Positions 17,587-26,855 are shown, counted from the first letter of the stretch. The stretch is DNA of 64,000 nt from Thermohalobaculum sp039816045 (GCA_039816045.1 JBCBYB010000002.1:62001-126000); one strand, 5' to 3'. Notes: generated by a model not told the origin, from the letters alone. Numbers and translations: made by a program.

Positions 17587-18430
17587 GGGCGTCCTCCTTG
17601 GCGAGGCGATCGAAGGCGGCGAGGCGGGCCAGCAGCGCGGGCATCTCGGCAAGCGGGATCATGTTCGGCCCGTCCGAGGGGGCGCTGTCCGGATCGGGAT
17701 GCGTCTCGATGAAGAGCCCCGCGACCCCCACCGCCACCGCGGCCCGCGCCAGCACCGGGGCAAAGCGCCGGTCGCCGCCCGAGGACCCGCCGAGCCCCCC
17801 CGGCTGCTGCACCGAATGGGTGGCATCGAAGATCACCGGGTACCCCGTGGCAGCCATCTGCGGCAGCGCCCGCATATCCGTCACCAGCGTGTTGTAGCCA
17901 AAGGAGCTGCCCCGCTCGCAGAGCGTGATCGCCTCGTTCCCGGTGCTCGCCACCTTGGCGGCCACGTTGCCCATGTCCCAGGGGGCGAGGAACTGTCCCT
18001 TCTTGATGTTGATCGCCCGGCCCGTGTGGCCAGCCGCCAGCAGCAGATCCGTCTGCCGGCAGAGAAAGGCCGGGATCTGCAGCGCATCGCAAACCTCGGC
18101 GACGGGGGCGCACTGCTCGGGCAGGTGGACGTCCGTGATCACCGGGCAGCCGATCGCGCGCTTGACCGCCGCAAGGCAGGCCAGCCCCTCGTCGAGCCCC
18201 ATGCCCCGCTTGCCGGAGACCGAGGTGCGGTTGGCTTTGTCGAAGCTCGCCTTGAACACATAGCCGATGCCGAGCGACGCACAGGCCTCCGCGAGCGGCC
18301 CCGCAATGTCGATGGAGTGCTGCTCGCCTTCCGCCTGGCAAGGGCCTGAGAGCAGCGCCAGCGGATGCCCCGACCCAACGCTGACGGGTCCGATGGCGAC
18401 GGATCGGGTGGGCGTCTCGTGCATGCTCAT
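17576..18430 (-). CDS. kdsA: 3-deoxy-8-phosphooctulonate (KDO-8-P) synthase
   Basis: The 284-residue enzyme has SGPCQAEGE, FKASFDKANRTS, the IKKGQFLAPWDM segment and THSVQQPGG, all typical of KdsA. It condenses arabinose 5-phosphate with PEP to make KDO-8-phosphate for the lipopolysaccharide core. The long open frame extends to 19114 but only shadows the TerB gene; the ATG at 18430 follows GGAGGA, with another ATG two codons later. It is co-transcribed with the phosphohexomutase. Confidence 0.95.
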   Translation of the reverse strand: MSMHETPTRSVAIGPVSVGSGHPLALLSGPCQAEGEQHSIDIAGPLAEACASLGIGYVFKASFDKANRTSVSGKRGMGLDEGLACLAAVKRAIGCPVITDVHLPEQCAPVAEVCDALQIPAFLCRQTDLLLAAGHTGRAINIKKGQFLAPWDMGNVAAKVASTGNEAITLCERGSSFGYNTLVTDMRALPQMAATGYPVIFDATHSVQQPGGLGGSSGGDRRFAPVLARAAVAVGVAGLFIETHPDPDSAPSDGPNMIPLAEMPALLARLAAFDRLAKEDAHAH

Positions 18431-18550
18431 GGGCCGGCTCCTCCGTCGGTTGGCCAGAGCCTTAGCGCGCCGGGAGCCGCACTGCAAACTCCGCCGTGAA
18501 CAGCCGCGCATTGCGCTGGACAACCACTGCCACCCTTGGGATAAGACGCC

Positions 18551-19003
18551 ATGCTCTCTAAGCTCAAAGCTCTGTTCAAGAACCCCGAAGAGGACGTTCC
18601 TCTGACCGCCGAAGACGAGCGCGAGGCGCTTGCCGCGCTGTTGGTCGAGGCCGCCCATGCGGATGGCGAGTATCTCAACTCTGAGAAGGTCAAGATCGCC
18701 CGCATTCTCAGCCAGCGCTTCGGTCTCTCGCCGGGGGAGGCGATGGCGCTCCGCCAGCAGGGTGAGGAGCTGCACGAGCACGCCACCGACCTCGTGCGCT
18801 TCACCCAGGTGCTGAAGAAGATCGTGCCCCATGAGGATCGCATCGCGCTGATCGAGGCGATCTGGGAGATCGCTTATGCCGATGGGGACCGGGACGATGC
18901 GGAGAGCGCGCTGGTGCGCAAGCTCTGTGGTCTTCTCTACATTCCCGACCGGGATGCGGGGCTGGCGCGCCAGCGGGTCGCGAAACGTCTCGGCCACGAG
19001 TGA
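18551..19003 (+). CDS. TerB-family (tellurite resistance-like) protein
   Basis: The 150-residue protein is an acidic all-helical TerB domain, with the paired EF-hand-like acidic repeats LVEAAHADGEYLNSEK and IWEIAYADGDRDDAES that bind metal in TerB. The function is not settled; members are linked to envelope stress and tellurite resistance when in ter clusters, but no other ter gene is present. It is convergent with the epimerase gene, 7 bp away. Confidence 0.88.
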   Translation: MLSKLKALFKNPEEDVPLTAEDEREALAALLVEAAHADGEYLNSEKVKIARILSQRFGLSPGEAMALRQQGEELHEHATDLVRFTQVLKKIVPHEDRIALIEAIWEIAYADGDRDDAESALVRKLCGLLYIPDRDAGLARQRVAKRLGHE

Positions 19004-19010
19004 GGGTCGC

Positions 19011-20081
19011 TCAGACCCCGTGGTACTCCCGGTACCAGGCGACAAAGCGCGCAAGGCCGTCCCGCAGTGGTGTCGCCGGACGGAACCCCACGGCCGCCTC
19101 GAGCGCTGAGACATCCGCCCAGGTCTCGGTCACATCGCCCGGCTGCATCTCGGCGAGCTCGAGGATCGCCTCGCGCCCGGTCAGCTCTTCGAGCAGTGCG
19201 ACGAAATCGGTCAGCGTCTCGCCCCGGTCATTGCCGATGTTGAAGACCCGGTGCGGCGCCCAGGACGTCGCAGGATCGGGCGCCATGCGGTCATAATCAG
19301 GGTTGGCCGCCGTCGCCTCGGGGATCGTGCGGACCACCCCTTCGACGATGTCGTCGATATAGGTGAAGTCTCGCCGCATCTCGCCCCGGTTGAAGAGCTT
19401 GATCGGCGTGCCCTCGAACAGCGCCCGGGTGAAGATATAGGCCGCCATGTCCGGCCGCCCCCAAGGTCCGTAGACCGTAAAGAACCGCAGGCCCGTCGAA
19501 GGCATGGCGTAGAGATGGGCGTAGGAATGCGCCATTAGCTCGTTCGCCTTCTTTGTCGCGGCATAGAGGCTGACGGGGTGATCGACGCTGTCCGAGACCG
19601 AGAACGGCAGGCGCCGGTTGCCGCCGTAGACCGAGCTTGAGGAGGCATAGACCAGGTGCTCCACGCCGGTATGCCGGCAGCCCTCCAGCACCGTCAGAAA
19701 TCCGGTGATGTTGGCGTCCGTATAGGCGTGGGGGTCCTTCAACGAGTGCCGCACCCCCGCCTGTGCCGCCATATGCACCACATGGGAGGGGGTGTGGGTG
19801 GCAAAGAGCGCCTCGACACCGGCGCGGTCCGCAAGCTCGATCTCGACAAAGACCATGCCTTGGGCCACCAGCCGGTCCCGGCGCGCCCGCTTCAAGGCCG
19901 GATCGTAATAGGGGTTGAGGTTGTCCACGCCGACCACCGCAACCCCGGCATTCAGCAACCGCTCCGCCACATGGGAGCCGATGAAGCCAGCGGCCCCGGT
20001 TACCAGAACTGGGCCGCTCCCGATGCGCTCCGCCCAGTCGGGCCGTTCGGCCTCAGACAAAGCTGAAGAACATGAAGGCAC
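19011..20081 (-). CDS. NAD-dependent epimerase, UDP-glucuronate 4-epimerase type
   Basis: This extended short-chain dehydrogenase has the NAD loop VTGAAGFIGSHVAERLL, the catalytic YAATKKANE (Tyr and Lys) with an upstream SSSSVYGGN serine, and ends with the substrate domain. NPYYDPALKRARRDRL is typical of UDP-glucuronate epimerases, which make UDP-galacturonate for surface polysaccharides. The start is uncertain: GTG at 20081 overlaps the antiporter gene by 29 bp, TTG at 20060 by 8 bp; neither has a strong ribosome-binding site. Confidence 0.85.
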   Translation of the reverse strand: MPSCSSALSEAERPDWAERIGSGPVLVTGAAGFIGSHVAERLLNAGVAVVGVDNLNPYYDPALKRARRDRLVAQGMVFVEIELADRAGVEALFATHTPSHVVHMAAQAGVRHSLKDPHAYTDANITGFLTVLEGCRHTGVEHLVYASSSSVYGGNRRLPFSVSDSVDHPVSLYAATKKANELMAHSYAHLYAMPSTGLRFFTVYGPWGRPDMAAYIFTRALFEGTPIKLFNRGEMRRDFTYIDDIVEGVVRTIPEATAANPDYDRMAPDPATSWAPHRVFNIGNDRGETLTDFVALLEELTGREAILELAEMQPGDVTETWADVSALEAAVGFRPATPLRDGLARFVAWYREYHGV

Positions 20082-21756
20082 CGAGCAGCACCGTCATCCA
20101 CAGGGCCATGTAGCCGGTGGGGCGTGTGCGGGCGAGTTGGCTGTCGGGTCCGTGGAGGCGGTAGAGCTTGGCCAGCAGGCCGCGCAGGCCGAACAGGCCA
20201 CGATCCGCCATCCCGGCATAGGTGGCCATCCAGGCGCGATGGAGCGCGTTGACAACCACCCGCCCGGGGCGGCGCCAGAGCCAGTCGACATCCACCATGC
20301 CCCGCTCGGACGGCTCGAGGTACCGCCTGGCGAGGAAGAAGATGACCCCCGCCGCCAGAAGCATCTGGAGCTGCACCACAAGGCTCGCGAGCTTGTAGGG
20401 ACTGTACTCGGTGCCGTTGGGCGCCAGACCGTAGAAGAGCCCATAGGTCGGGCCGAGCCCGACGCAGAGCACCGCCAGCATCACCATCGCGGCCCGCATC
20501 GGGGCGGGCGGATCGCTGGCGGCGATGGGCTCCGGCACCGCGCGGAAGAAGGTGAACCAGGGATAGCGCAGCCCCGCATTCAGCACTGTGCCCACGGCGC
20601 CGATGTTGATGGCGAGCCAGGGGATCAGCAGCTCTTTGTATCCGGCGGCCGAGGTGATCAGCGATTTCGAGGCATAGCCCACCGTCAGCACCGGCAGCGC
20701 CAGCGCGGTCGCCGCCCCGACGACGCAGCACGCCGCCGTCACCGGCATGGCGCGCGCGAGCCCGCCGAGGTCCTGGAGCCGCGCCGTGCCCGTCTGGGTC
20801 AGCACCGCCCCCGCCGTCATGATCAGCAGCGCCTTGTAGAGGATGTGCACGAAGCTCTGCATCGCCGCGCCGTCCAGCGCCATGGGCGTGCCGATCCCCA
20901 CAGCCACGACCATGAAACCCACCTGGTTCACGATGGCATAGGCGAGGATGCGGCGGATATCGCTCTCCCTCAGCGCATAGATGATGCCGTAGAGGATCAT
21001 CGCCGTGCCCGCCCAGAGCAGGCACTCCTCACCCGGGAAGCCGCGGATCAGCGCGTAGACCGAGGTCTTGGTGGTGAAGGCCGAGAGGAAGACCATGCCC
21101 GACCAGGACGCGCTCGGATAGGCGTCCGGCAGCCAGGCGGAGATCGGCCAGGCGGCCGCATTGATCAGGAAGGCCGTCATGATCAGCCAGGTGGCGGGCG
21201 AGGTCGCCTCCATCGCGACAAAGGCCGCGGAGCCGGTCTCGGCCACATGGGCCGCGGCACCGCCCATCAGGAACACGCCGCCGATGAAGTGCACCACCGC
21301 ATAGCGCAAGCCCGCCGTCCGCGCCTTTGGCCCGCCGAGCCAGATCACCAGCCCTGAGGCGATCGCCATCACCTCCCAGAACACGAACAGCGTGAGCAGA
21401 TCGCCCGCCGTGATCGCGCCGATGGCCGCGCCCGCATAGGCATAGGCCGCGATCAGCTCCTTGGTGTTGTCCTGGTGGAGCGCGAAGAGCCCCCCACCAA
21501 AGGCTGCGATGCAGAACACCGTGGAGAAGATCAGCGCCAGACGGTCGAGCCGGAAGGGTGTGAGCTCCATCCCGAGATAGGTGGCGGAGGTCGTGATGAC
21601 CTCGCCCTCGGCGCCGGACCACAGGATCCAGAGATAGGCGAAGGCGGCCAGCGGCCCGCCGAGGAGCGCCATCCACCGGTCGTCCCGCGGCAAAACCATC
21701 ATAGCGACGGCAGCACCGATCAGGATGAAGCCTGGGGAGATCGCCCACTCACTCAT
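20053..21756 (-). CDS. Third MrpD/NuoL-type antiporter subunit (Lys-deficient)
   Basis: The protein of about 567 residues has roughly 14 membrane helices of the NADH-quinone oxidoreductase / Mrp antiporter family. The helix-5 Glu is present (LFVFWEVMAIAS) and a helix-12-type Lys is kept (HILYKALLIM). However, the helix-7 Lys five residues before the conserved Pro is Asn here (INAAAWPISAWLPDAY), whereas both paralogues upstream keep it. A second charge-transfer residue lost this way suggests a changed proton path or a structural role. I pick the ATG at 21756 with GGAG eight bases ahead; 21762 is possible. Confidence 0.85.
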   Translation of the reverse strand: MSEWAISPGFILIGAAVAMMVLPRDDRWMALLGGPLAAFAYLWILWSGAEGEVITTSATYLGMELTPFRLDRLALIFSTVFCIAAFGGGLFALHQDNTKELIAAYAYAGAAIGAITAGDLLTLFVFWEVMAIASGLVIWLGGPKARTAGLRYAVVHFIGGVFLMGGAAAHVAETGSAAFVAMEATSPATWLIMTAFLINAAAWPISAWLPDAYPSASWSGMVFLSAFTTKTSVYALIRGFPGEECLLWAGTAMILYGIIYALRESDIRRILAYAIVNQVGFMVVAVGIGTPMALDGAAMQSFVHILYKALLIMTAGAVLTQTGTARLQDLGGLARAMPVTAACCVVGAATALALPVLTVGYASKSLITSAAGYKELLIPWLAINIGAVGTVLNAGLRYPWFTFFRAVPEPIAASDPPAPMRAAMVMLAVLCVGLGPTYGLFYGLAPNGTEYSPYKLASLVVQLQMLLAAGVIFFLARRYLEPSERGMVDVDWLWRRPGRVVVNALHRAWMATYAGMADRGLFGLRGLLAKLYRLHGPDSQLARTRPTGYMALWMTVLLGAFMFFSFV

Positions 21757-21991
21757 CGTCATATCTCCGCCGGCTGAACACGGCGCCAAGCACAAGCCCC
21801 ACGACCACCAGGGCAGCTGTGGCAGCGAGGCCAAAGAGCCCGCCGAAGGAGGGTGTCTCCTCGATCTCGAAATAGCCGTGCTTGGGGATCAGCGGGTCGA
21901 TCAGCACCAGGAACGCGAAGAGCGCGACCGCACCGGTCCCGATCCGCTTCAGCATCTGCGGCGTGAGGATCTTGTCCCAGAACCGGCTCAT
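21749..21991 (-). CDS. 80-residue membrane protein of the antiporter operon
   Basis: This small protein has two predicted membrane helices (TGAVALFAFLVLIDPLI and FGLAATAALVVVGLVLGAVF) separated by a short, partly acidic loop, and a basic-acidic tail RRRYDDE. Its start overlaps the preceding MrpD-like gene by 4 bp and its stop overlaps the next one, so it is an integral part of the operon. It matches none of the seven standard Mrp subunits that I know. It may be an assembly or regulatory subunit; that is inference. Confidence 0.8.
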   Translation of the reverse strand: MSRFWDKILTPQMLKRIGTGAVALFAFLVLIDPLIPKHGYFEIEETPSFGGLFGLAATAALVVVGLVLGAVFSRRRYDDE

Positions 21992-23472
21992 GGGGCGCCT
22001 CCCGCAGCCTCGGCCACCGCCGCCGCCAGCCGGTAGACGATGTCCGGATAGAGGAACAGCCCGATGGCGCCCGCGCCGGTGAGCGAGAGCGCGAGGACCG
22101 AGGCCACCGGCCCTTCGCCATGGGACGGGTGCTCCTCGGTCGGCTCAGGCGGCGCGCGCCAGAACGCCCGGTAGACGATCGGCAGGAAGTAGCACGCGTT
22201 CAGCATGGTCGAGAGCGCGACCACCCCCACGGCGAACCAGTTGCCCGCCAGCACGTCGCCCTGGATCATGAACCACTTGGACAGCGCCGTGACCGTCGGC
22301 GGCACTCCGATCATGGCGAGAGCCCCGATGGAGAACGCGATCATGGTGAACGGCATGCGCCGCCCGATCCCGTCGAGCTGGCTGATCAGCGTGAGGTGGC
22401 CCGCGGTGTAGATCGAGCCGGCCGCGAAGAAGAGCGTGATCTTGGAGACCGCATGGGCCGCGATGTGCAGCGTCGCGCCGATGATCGCGGCGGGCGTCGC
22501 GACTGCTGCCGCCATCACCACATAGGAGAGCTGGGAGACGGTCGAGAAGGCGAGCCGCTTCTTCAGGTTGTTGTGCGTGAGCGCGATGAGCGAGGCTGCG
22601 ATGACCGTGAAGCCGGAGAGATAGACGACCCACTGGCTGGCGCCGGTCTCCTGCAGGAAGTCGAGCCCGAAGACATAGACCACCACCTTCACCACCGTGA
22701 AGACGCCGGCCTTCACCACCGCGACCGCGTGCAACAGCGCCGAGACAGGCGTCGGCGCCACCATCGCCGCCGGCAGCCAGAAGTGCACGGGCATCACCGC
22801 GGCCTTGCCGATGCCGAAGATATAGAGCGCCATGAGCAGCGCCGCCGAGCCGGCCGAGAGCCCGGAGGCCGCCAAGATCCCGCCATCGGTGAAGCTCGTG
22901 GTGCCGGCTGCCACCGCCGTCCAGATGATCGCGGGCAACAGGAAGCCCATCGACGTGACCAGCAGCAGCACCAGATAGATCGCCGCGTTCCGGCGGGCGT
23001 CGTCGTTCGCCTTGTGTGCCACCAGCGGATAGGTCGAGAGCGTCAGGATCTCGTAGAACAAGAAGAGCGTGAACAGGTTCTCCGAGAATGCGACGCCCAT
23101 GGCCGAGGCCAGTGCCACCGCGAAACAGATATAGAAGGGCGTCTGCCGCGGCTCGTTGTTCCCGCGCATATAGCCGATGGAATAGACCGAGTTCACGATC
23201 CAGAGCGTGGAGGCCACGGTCGCGAACAGCATGCCGAGCGGCTCGATCGAGAGGCCGAAGCTGACGCCGCCGAAGATCTCGTAGGACTCGACCGAAGGCC
23301 GCTCGCCCCGCAGCACCCGCGCCAGCAGATGACAGACCGTGATCCACAGCAGGATCGCCGTGGTCAGCGTCATCGCCTCACGCAGATCGGGCCGGCGCCC
23401 GGTCGCCCAGATCAGCAGCGCGCCCACGGACGGGATCGCCAGCGTCAGCCAGATGAGGGTCGCGCTATCCAT
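21988..23472 (-). CDS. Second MrpD/NuoN-type antiporter subunit
   Basis: The 494-residue protein has about 14 membrane helices and the key charged residues of proton-pumping subunits: Glu in FLFYEILTLSTYP, the helix-7 Lys in GIGKAAVMPVHFWLP, and a helix-8 Lys in VAVVKAGVF. It should move protons or Na+ across the inner membrane as part of an Mrp-like complex. ATG at 23472 overlaps the upstream paralogue by 8 bp. Confidence 0.9.
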   Translation of the reverse strand: MDSATLIWLTLAIPSVGALLIWATGRRPDLREAMTLTTAILLWITVCHLLARVLRGERPSVESYEIFGGVSFGLSIEPLGMLFATVASTLWIVNSVYSIGYMRGNNEPRQTPFYICFAVALASAMGVAFSENLFTLFLFYEILTLSTYPLVAHKANDDARRNAAIYLVLLLVTSMGFLLPAIIWTAVAAGTTSFTDGGILAASGLSAGSAALLMALYIFGIGKAAVMPVHFWLPAAMVAPTPVSALLHAVAVVKAGVFTVVKVVVYVFGLDFLQETGASQWVVYLSGFTVIAASLIALTHNNLKKRLAFSTVSQLSYVVMAAAVATPAAIIGATLHIAAHAVSKITLFFAAGSIYTAGHLTLISQLDGIGRRMPFTMIAFSIGALAMIGVPPTVTALSKWFMIQGDVLAGNWFAVGVVALSTMLNACYFLPIVYRAFWRAPPEPTEEHPSHGEGPVASVLALSLTGAGAIGLFLYPDIVYRLAAAVAEAAGGAP

Positions 23473-25003
23473 CGCCGCCTCCGAGCAGGATGCGCGCGGC
23501 CTCGGCCGGCACCCCGGCGGAGATCTCGGTCGCAAAGCCGAAATAGATGCAGAGCCCGGCGAGCACCCAGGTGATCACCAGCATCTCCACCGGCACGCGC
23601 TTGGGCTCGGCCGCGAGTGCCGACGGCTCCCGGAACCAGGCGACCTCGACGATGCGGCCCACATAGAAGACTGCCAGCACCGAGGCGAAGACGATGGCCG
23701 CGACCAGCCACCAGAGCCCGGCCTCGGTCGCGCCCTGAATGAGATACCACTTGGAGACAAAGCCCGCCGTCCCCGGCACCCCGATCAGCCCGAGCCCTGC
23801 CAGCACGAAGGCCCCCATGGTCAGCGGCATGGTGCGCCCGATCCCCGCCATATCGGCGATCTTGGTGATCCCAGTCGAATAGACGATGCAGCCGACCGCC
23901 AAGAACAGGCAGCCTTTGATGATAGCGTGGTTGAAGAGATGGCTGAGCCCGCCGGTCAGGCCCGACTCGTTCAGTAGGAACACGCCGAGGACGATATAGC
24001 CGATCTGCGCCACCGAGGAGTAGGCCAGCATCCGCTTCACATTCGCCTGGAAGATCGCGACGATCGAGGGCGCAATCATCGCCAGCACCGCGAGCAGCAG
24101 CACGATCGCCGTGTCGATCTCGTGGGTCTCCGCCACCTCGACCCCGTAGACCGAGTACATGAACCGCACCAGCACATAGACGGCGATCTTGGTGGCCGTG
24201 GAGGCGAGGAAGGCGGTCGCCACGCTCGGCGCAAAGGCATAGGCGTTCGGCAGCCAGAGATGGAGCGGGAAGAGCGCGAGCTTGAGCCCGATGCCGACCG
24301 CGATGAAGGCCAGCGCCGCCAAGGCTGCCCGGCTGTCGAGGACCGGCTGCAAACGCTCGGCCATATCCACGAGGTTGAGCGTGCCGGTGATCGTGAACAG
24401 CAACCCGACGCCGAGCACATAGAACGTCGCGCCGATCGTGCCGATCACCAGGTACTGATAGGCTGCCACCAGCGAGCGGCGGTCCTTGCCCATGGCGATC
24501 AGCGCATACATGGCGAGTGAGCTGATCTCCATGAAGACGAAGATGTTGAACGCATCGCCGGTGATCGCCATGCCCTGCAGCCCGCAAAGGCACATCAGGA
24601 ACATCGCGTAGTACCAGCCGCGGGCGTACGGTGCGATCTCGGAGGCGATGGAGCGGGGCGCAAAGGTCGTCACCAGCGCCGCCATCAGCGAGACCAGCAT
24701 CAGCAGGAAGCCGTTCGCCTGGTCGACGCGGTACTCGATCCCGAGCGGCGGGGCCCAGCCGCCCATGGCGTAGGAGATCGGCCCGTGTGCCTCGATCTCG
24801 GCCAGCATCGCCAGCGAGATCAGCGGGCTGACCCAGGCGACCAGCAGCGTCACGATGTAGGCAAGCGCCCCATTCCGCAGCAGCGCCGCGACCATGGCGC
24901 CCAGCATCGGCACCACGACCTGCAAGGCCGGCATGTGGTCCATGAGGCTGAGGGCTTCATGCGGCACGACGGCGGTCGCGCTGGCTGCGGCGGCGGCGAT
25001 CAT
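23465..25003 (-). CDS. mnhD: Mrp antiporter subunit D (MrpD/MnhD, MbhH-like)
   Basis: The 512-residue protein has about 14 helices and the complete ion-pathway residues: Glu in NIFVFMEISSLA, Lys in GIGLKLALFPLHLWLP, and Lys in LFNHAIIKGCLF. It directly follows the C subunit with a 4-bp overlap, the order found in mrp operons, so this is the orthodox MrpD while the two following paralogues are extra. MrpD exchanges cytoplasmic Na+ for protons. Confidence 0.92.
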   Translation of the reverse strand: MIAAAAASATAVVPHEALSLMDHMPALQVVVPMLGAMVAALLRNGALAYIVTLLVAWVSPLISLAMLAEIEAHGPISYAMGGWAPPLGIEYRVDQANGFLLMLVSLMAALVTTFAPRSIASEIAPYARGWYYAMFLMCLCGLQGMAITGDAFNIFVFMEISSLAMYALIAMGKDRRSLVAAYQYLVIGTIGATFYVLGVGLLFTITGTLNLVDMAERLQPVLDSRAALAALAFIAVGIGLKLALFPLHLWLPNAYAFAPSVATAFLASTATKIAVYVLVRFMYSVYGVEVAETHEIDTAIVLLLAVLAMIAPSIVAIFQANVKRMLAYSSVAQIGYIVLGVFLLNESGLTGGLSHLFNHAIIKGCLFLAVGCIVYSTGITKIADMAGIGRTMPLTMGAFVLAGLGLIGVPGTAGFVSKWYLIQGATEAGLWWLVAAIVFASVLAVFYVGRIVEVAWFREPSALAAEPKRVPVEMLVITWVLAGLCIYFGFATEISAGVPAEAARILLGGGDG

Positions 25004-25392
25004 TCGGCGGCGTCTTCCCGGTCGACAAGATCGACGACCTCATCCTCCTCGATGGAGCCGTAGGCCTCGTTGATGCGCACGATCAGCGCAAGCCCCATGG
25101 CGAGCGTCGCGACCCCCACCACAATGGCCGTGAGGATCAGCACATGCGGCAGCGGGTTGGAATAGACCTCAAAGCTCTTGTCGGTGATCGGCGGCGTCGC
25201 ACCGATGATCTTTCCCGGGCTGAGATAAAGCAGATAGACCGAGGTCTGGAACAGCGCCATGCCGATCAGCGTCTTGATCATGTTCGACTTGGCGACGACG
25301 ATGTAGAGCCCGGCCACCATCAGCAGGATGACGGCCCAGGTGTTGTAGCGCTCGGCAATGGTCTGGAAGACGCCGCTCTCGAAGATCTCCAT
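25000..25392 (-). CDS. mnhC: Mrp antiporter subunit C (NuoK-like)
   Basis: The 130-residue protein has three membrane helices of the NuoK/MrpC fold, with SNMIKTLIGMALFQTSVYLLYL as the conserved core, and an acidic C-terminal tail (SIEEDEVVDLVDREDAAE). The ATG at 25392 lies just inside the end of the B subunit, which ends at 25398, so the gap is only 5 bp. It is an obligate part of Mrp complexes. Confidence 0.92.
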   Translation of the reverse strand: MEIFESGVFQTIAERYNTWAVILLMVAGLYIVVAKSNMIKTLIGMALFQTSVYLLYLSPGKIIGATPPITDKSFEVYSNPLPHVLILTAIVVGVATLAMGLALIVRINEAYGSIEEDEVVDLVDREDAAE

Positions 25393-25397
25393 CGCGC

Positions 25398-25817
25398 TCA
25401 GCTCCGTCCGCGCAGGGCAAAGGCGTAGAAGATCGAGATCATCGCGCCCGCAACCGTCACCAGAACGCCGATCTCGACGATGAAGACGCCCCAATACTGC
25501 CCCTCGACCGGGTCGGTGAGCAGCGGGTCATAATCGAGGTAGTGATAGCCCTGCATCATGTTGAGCACGCCGGTGCCGGCATAGATCACGACGCCGAGCG
25601 GGACGAGCGCCTCGACCACCGACGCGGGCACCACCTTGAGCGCTGCGCGGATGCCGAAGACGATGGCGTAGAACACCACCGCGGCGGCCGCGATCACGCC
25701 GGCCTGGAAGCCGCCTCCGGGGCTGTAGTGCCCGTGGAACTGCACATAGATCGCGAACAGCAGGATGAACGGGATCAGCAGCTTCGCGGAGACGCGGAGG
25801 ATAACGTCGAGACGCAT
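25398..25817 (-). CDS. mnhB: Mrp antiporter subunit B (MnhB)
   Basis: The 139-residue protein has four helices and the MnhB signature HYSPGGGFQAGVIAAAA, followed by GVVIYAGTGVLNMM. It starts at an ATG one base past the previous stop. In ordinary MrpA the equivalent of the upstream gene is fused at the C-terminus of a large subunit; here it is separate. Confidence 0.92.
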   Translation of the reverse strand: MRLDVILRVSAKLLIPFILLFAIYVQFHGHYSPGGGFQAGVIAAAAVVFYAIVFGIRAALKVVPASVVEALVPLGVVIYAGTGVLNMMQGYHYLDYDPLLTDPVEGQYWGVFIVEIGVLVTVAGAMISIFYAFALRGRS

Positions 25818-25818
25818 G

Positions 25819-26370
25819 TCAGCCCTCCCCGCCTTCGCTCTGGTCCGCAGCCGCATCGTCGTCCCGCTTCGGCCCACGCTTGAGCAACAGCAGCACGCCG
25901 ATCGCGGCGGTGAAGACCACGGTCACCTCGCCGAGCGTGTCGAAGCCGCGATAGGAGGCCAAGACCGCCGTCACCACATTGGGGATGTGCATCTCCGGAT
26001 AGGCGCGGCCAACGAATTCCTGGCCCACATGGGTGTTCACCGGCGTGTCGGCGAGGCCGAAGCCCGGCAGGTCCCAGGTGCCCCAGACCAGCACCGCCGC
26101 CGTCCCCACGGCAACCAGCGCTGGCAGGGCGGTCGAGAACCGGGGCGGCGCCTCTTCGGTCTTCGTGAGATAGAGCGCGCCGAGCAACAGCACCGTCGAG
26201 ATGCCCGCCCCCACCGCCGCCTCGGTCAGCGCCACGTCCACCGCGTCCAGCACCAGCATGACGGTCGCCATCAGGAAACTGTAGGCGCCGAACAGGACCA
26301 CCACGGCGAACAGGTTGCGCACCTGCACGATGGCGATGGTGATGACGCCGATCAGCGTCAGCAGAACCAT
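25819..26370 (-). CDS. MrpA C-terminal module (DUF4040/MbhD-MbhE-like)
   Basis: The 183-residue protein covers what is normally the C-terminal end of MrpA. The first half (VRNLFAVVVLFGAYSFLMA; VDVALTEAAVGAGISTVLLL) is the DUF4040/MbhD domain related to NuoJ. The second half (VNTHVGQEFVGRAYPEMHIPN; GFDTLGEVTVVFTAA) is the MbhE part. So MrpA is split, and its antiporter half is not next to it. It follows subunit G by 5 bp. Confidence 0.85.
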   Translation of the reverse strand: MVLLTLIGVITIAIVQVRNLFAVVVLFGAYSFLMATVMLVLDAVDVALTEAAVGAGISTVLLLGALYLTKTEEAPPRFSTALPALVAVGTAAVLVWGTWDLPGFGLADTPVNTHVGQEFVGRAYPEMHIPNVVTAVLASYRGFDTLGEVTVVFTAAIGVLLLLKRGPKRDDDAAADQSEGGEG

Positions 26371-26375
26371 GTTGA

Positions 26376-26855
26376 TCAGGAGTTCGATGGCTTGGCCTCC
26401 TCCTGTTCGGGCTCCGCCGCAGCCTCGGTCGCGGTGGTACCGATGGCGATCTGCTCGGAGACCAGCGGCGTGGCGAGGCGGTGCTCGAGCCCCGGGAACA
26501 CATCGCAGGGATCGACCGGTTCGAGCCCGCGCTCGGTGGTCAGCAGCGGCTTCTCCCCGTCATGCAGCGCCGCGCGGGAGAGCGCATGGGTCGCTAGCGG
26601 CGCCGTCAGCCACAACAGCGCCAAGATCACCACCAGCTTGAAAAAGACCAGCGTGAACCCCGCCTGCAGCATCATGCCGAGGAACAGGAGTCCGAGCCCC
26701 AGCGTCTCCGACACCGAGGCCGCGTGCATCCGGGTGAACACATCCGGCATCCGGTTGAGCCCGATCGCGCCGATCAGATAGAAGACGCCGCCCGCCGCCA
26801 GCAGCGCAACACTGGCGATATCGACCACCCATTCAAGAAGTCCGGCCCCCAGCAT
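26376..26855 (-). CDS. mnhG: Mrp antiporter subunit G
   Basis: The 159-residue protein has three helices and the MnhG pattern GGVFYLIGAIGLNRMPDVFTRMHAASVSETLG. The C-terminal 50 residues form an acidic, Pro/Glu-rich tail, which makes it longer than typical MnhG (about 110-120). Its ATG overlaps the F stop codon by one base. Confidence 0.92.
   Translation of the reverse strand: MLGAGLLEWVVDIASVALLAAGGVFYLIGAIGLNRMPDVFTRMHAASVSETLGLGLLFLGMMLQAGFTLVFFKLVVILALLWLTAPLATHALSRAALHDGEKPLLTTERGLEPVDPCDVFPGLEHRLATPLVSEQIAIGTTATEAAAEPEQEEAKPSNS

Noticed and set aside
22120..23574. Long plus-strand frame over the second MrpD-like gene
   Set aside because: The translation is rich in Arg, Asp, His and Gly with no hydrophobic helices; it is the complement of a real membrane protein gene.
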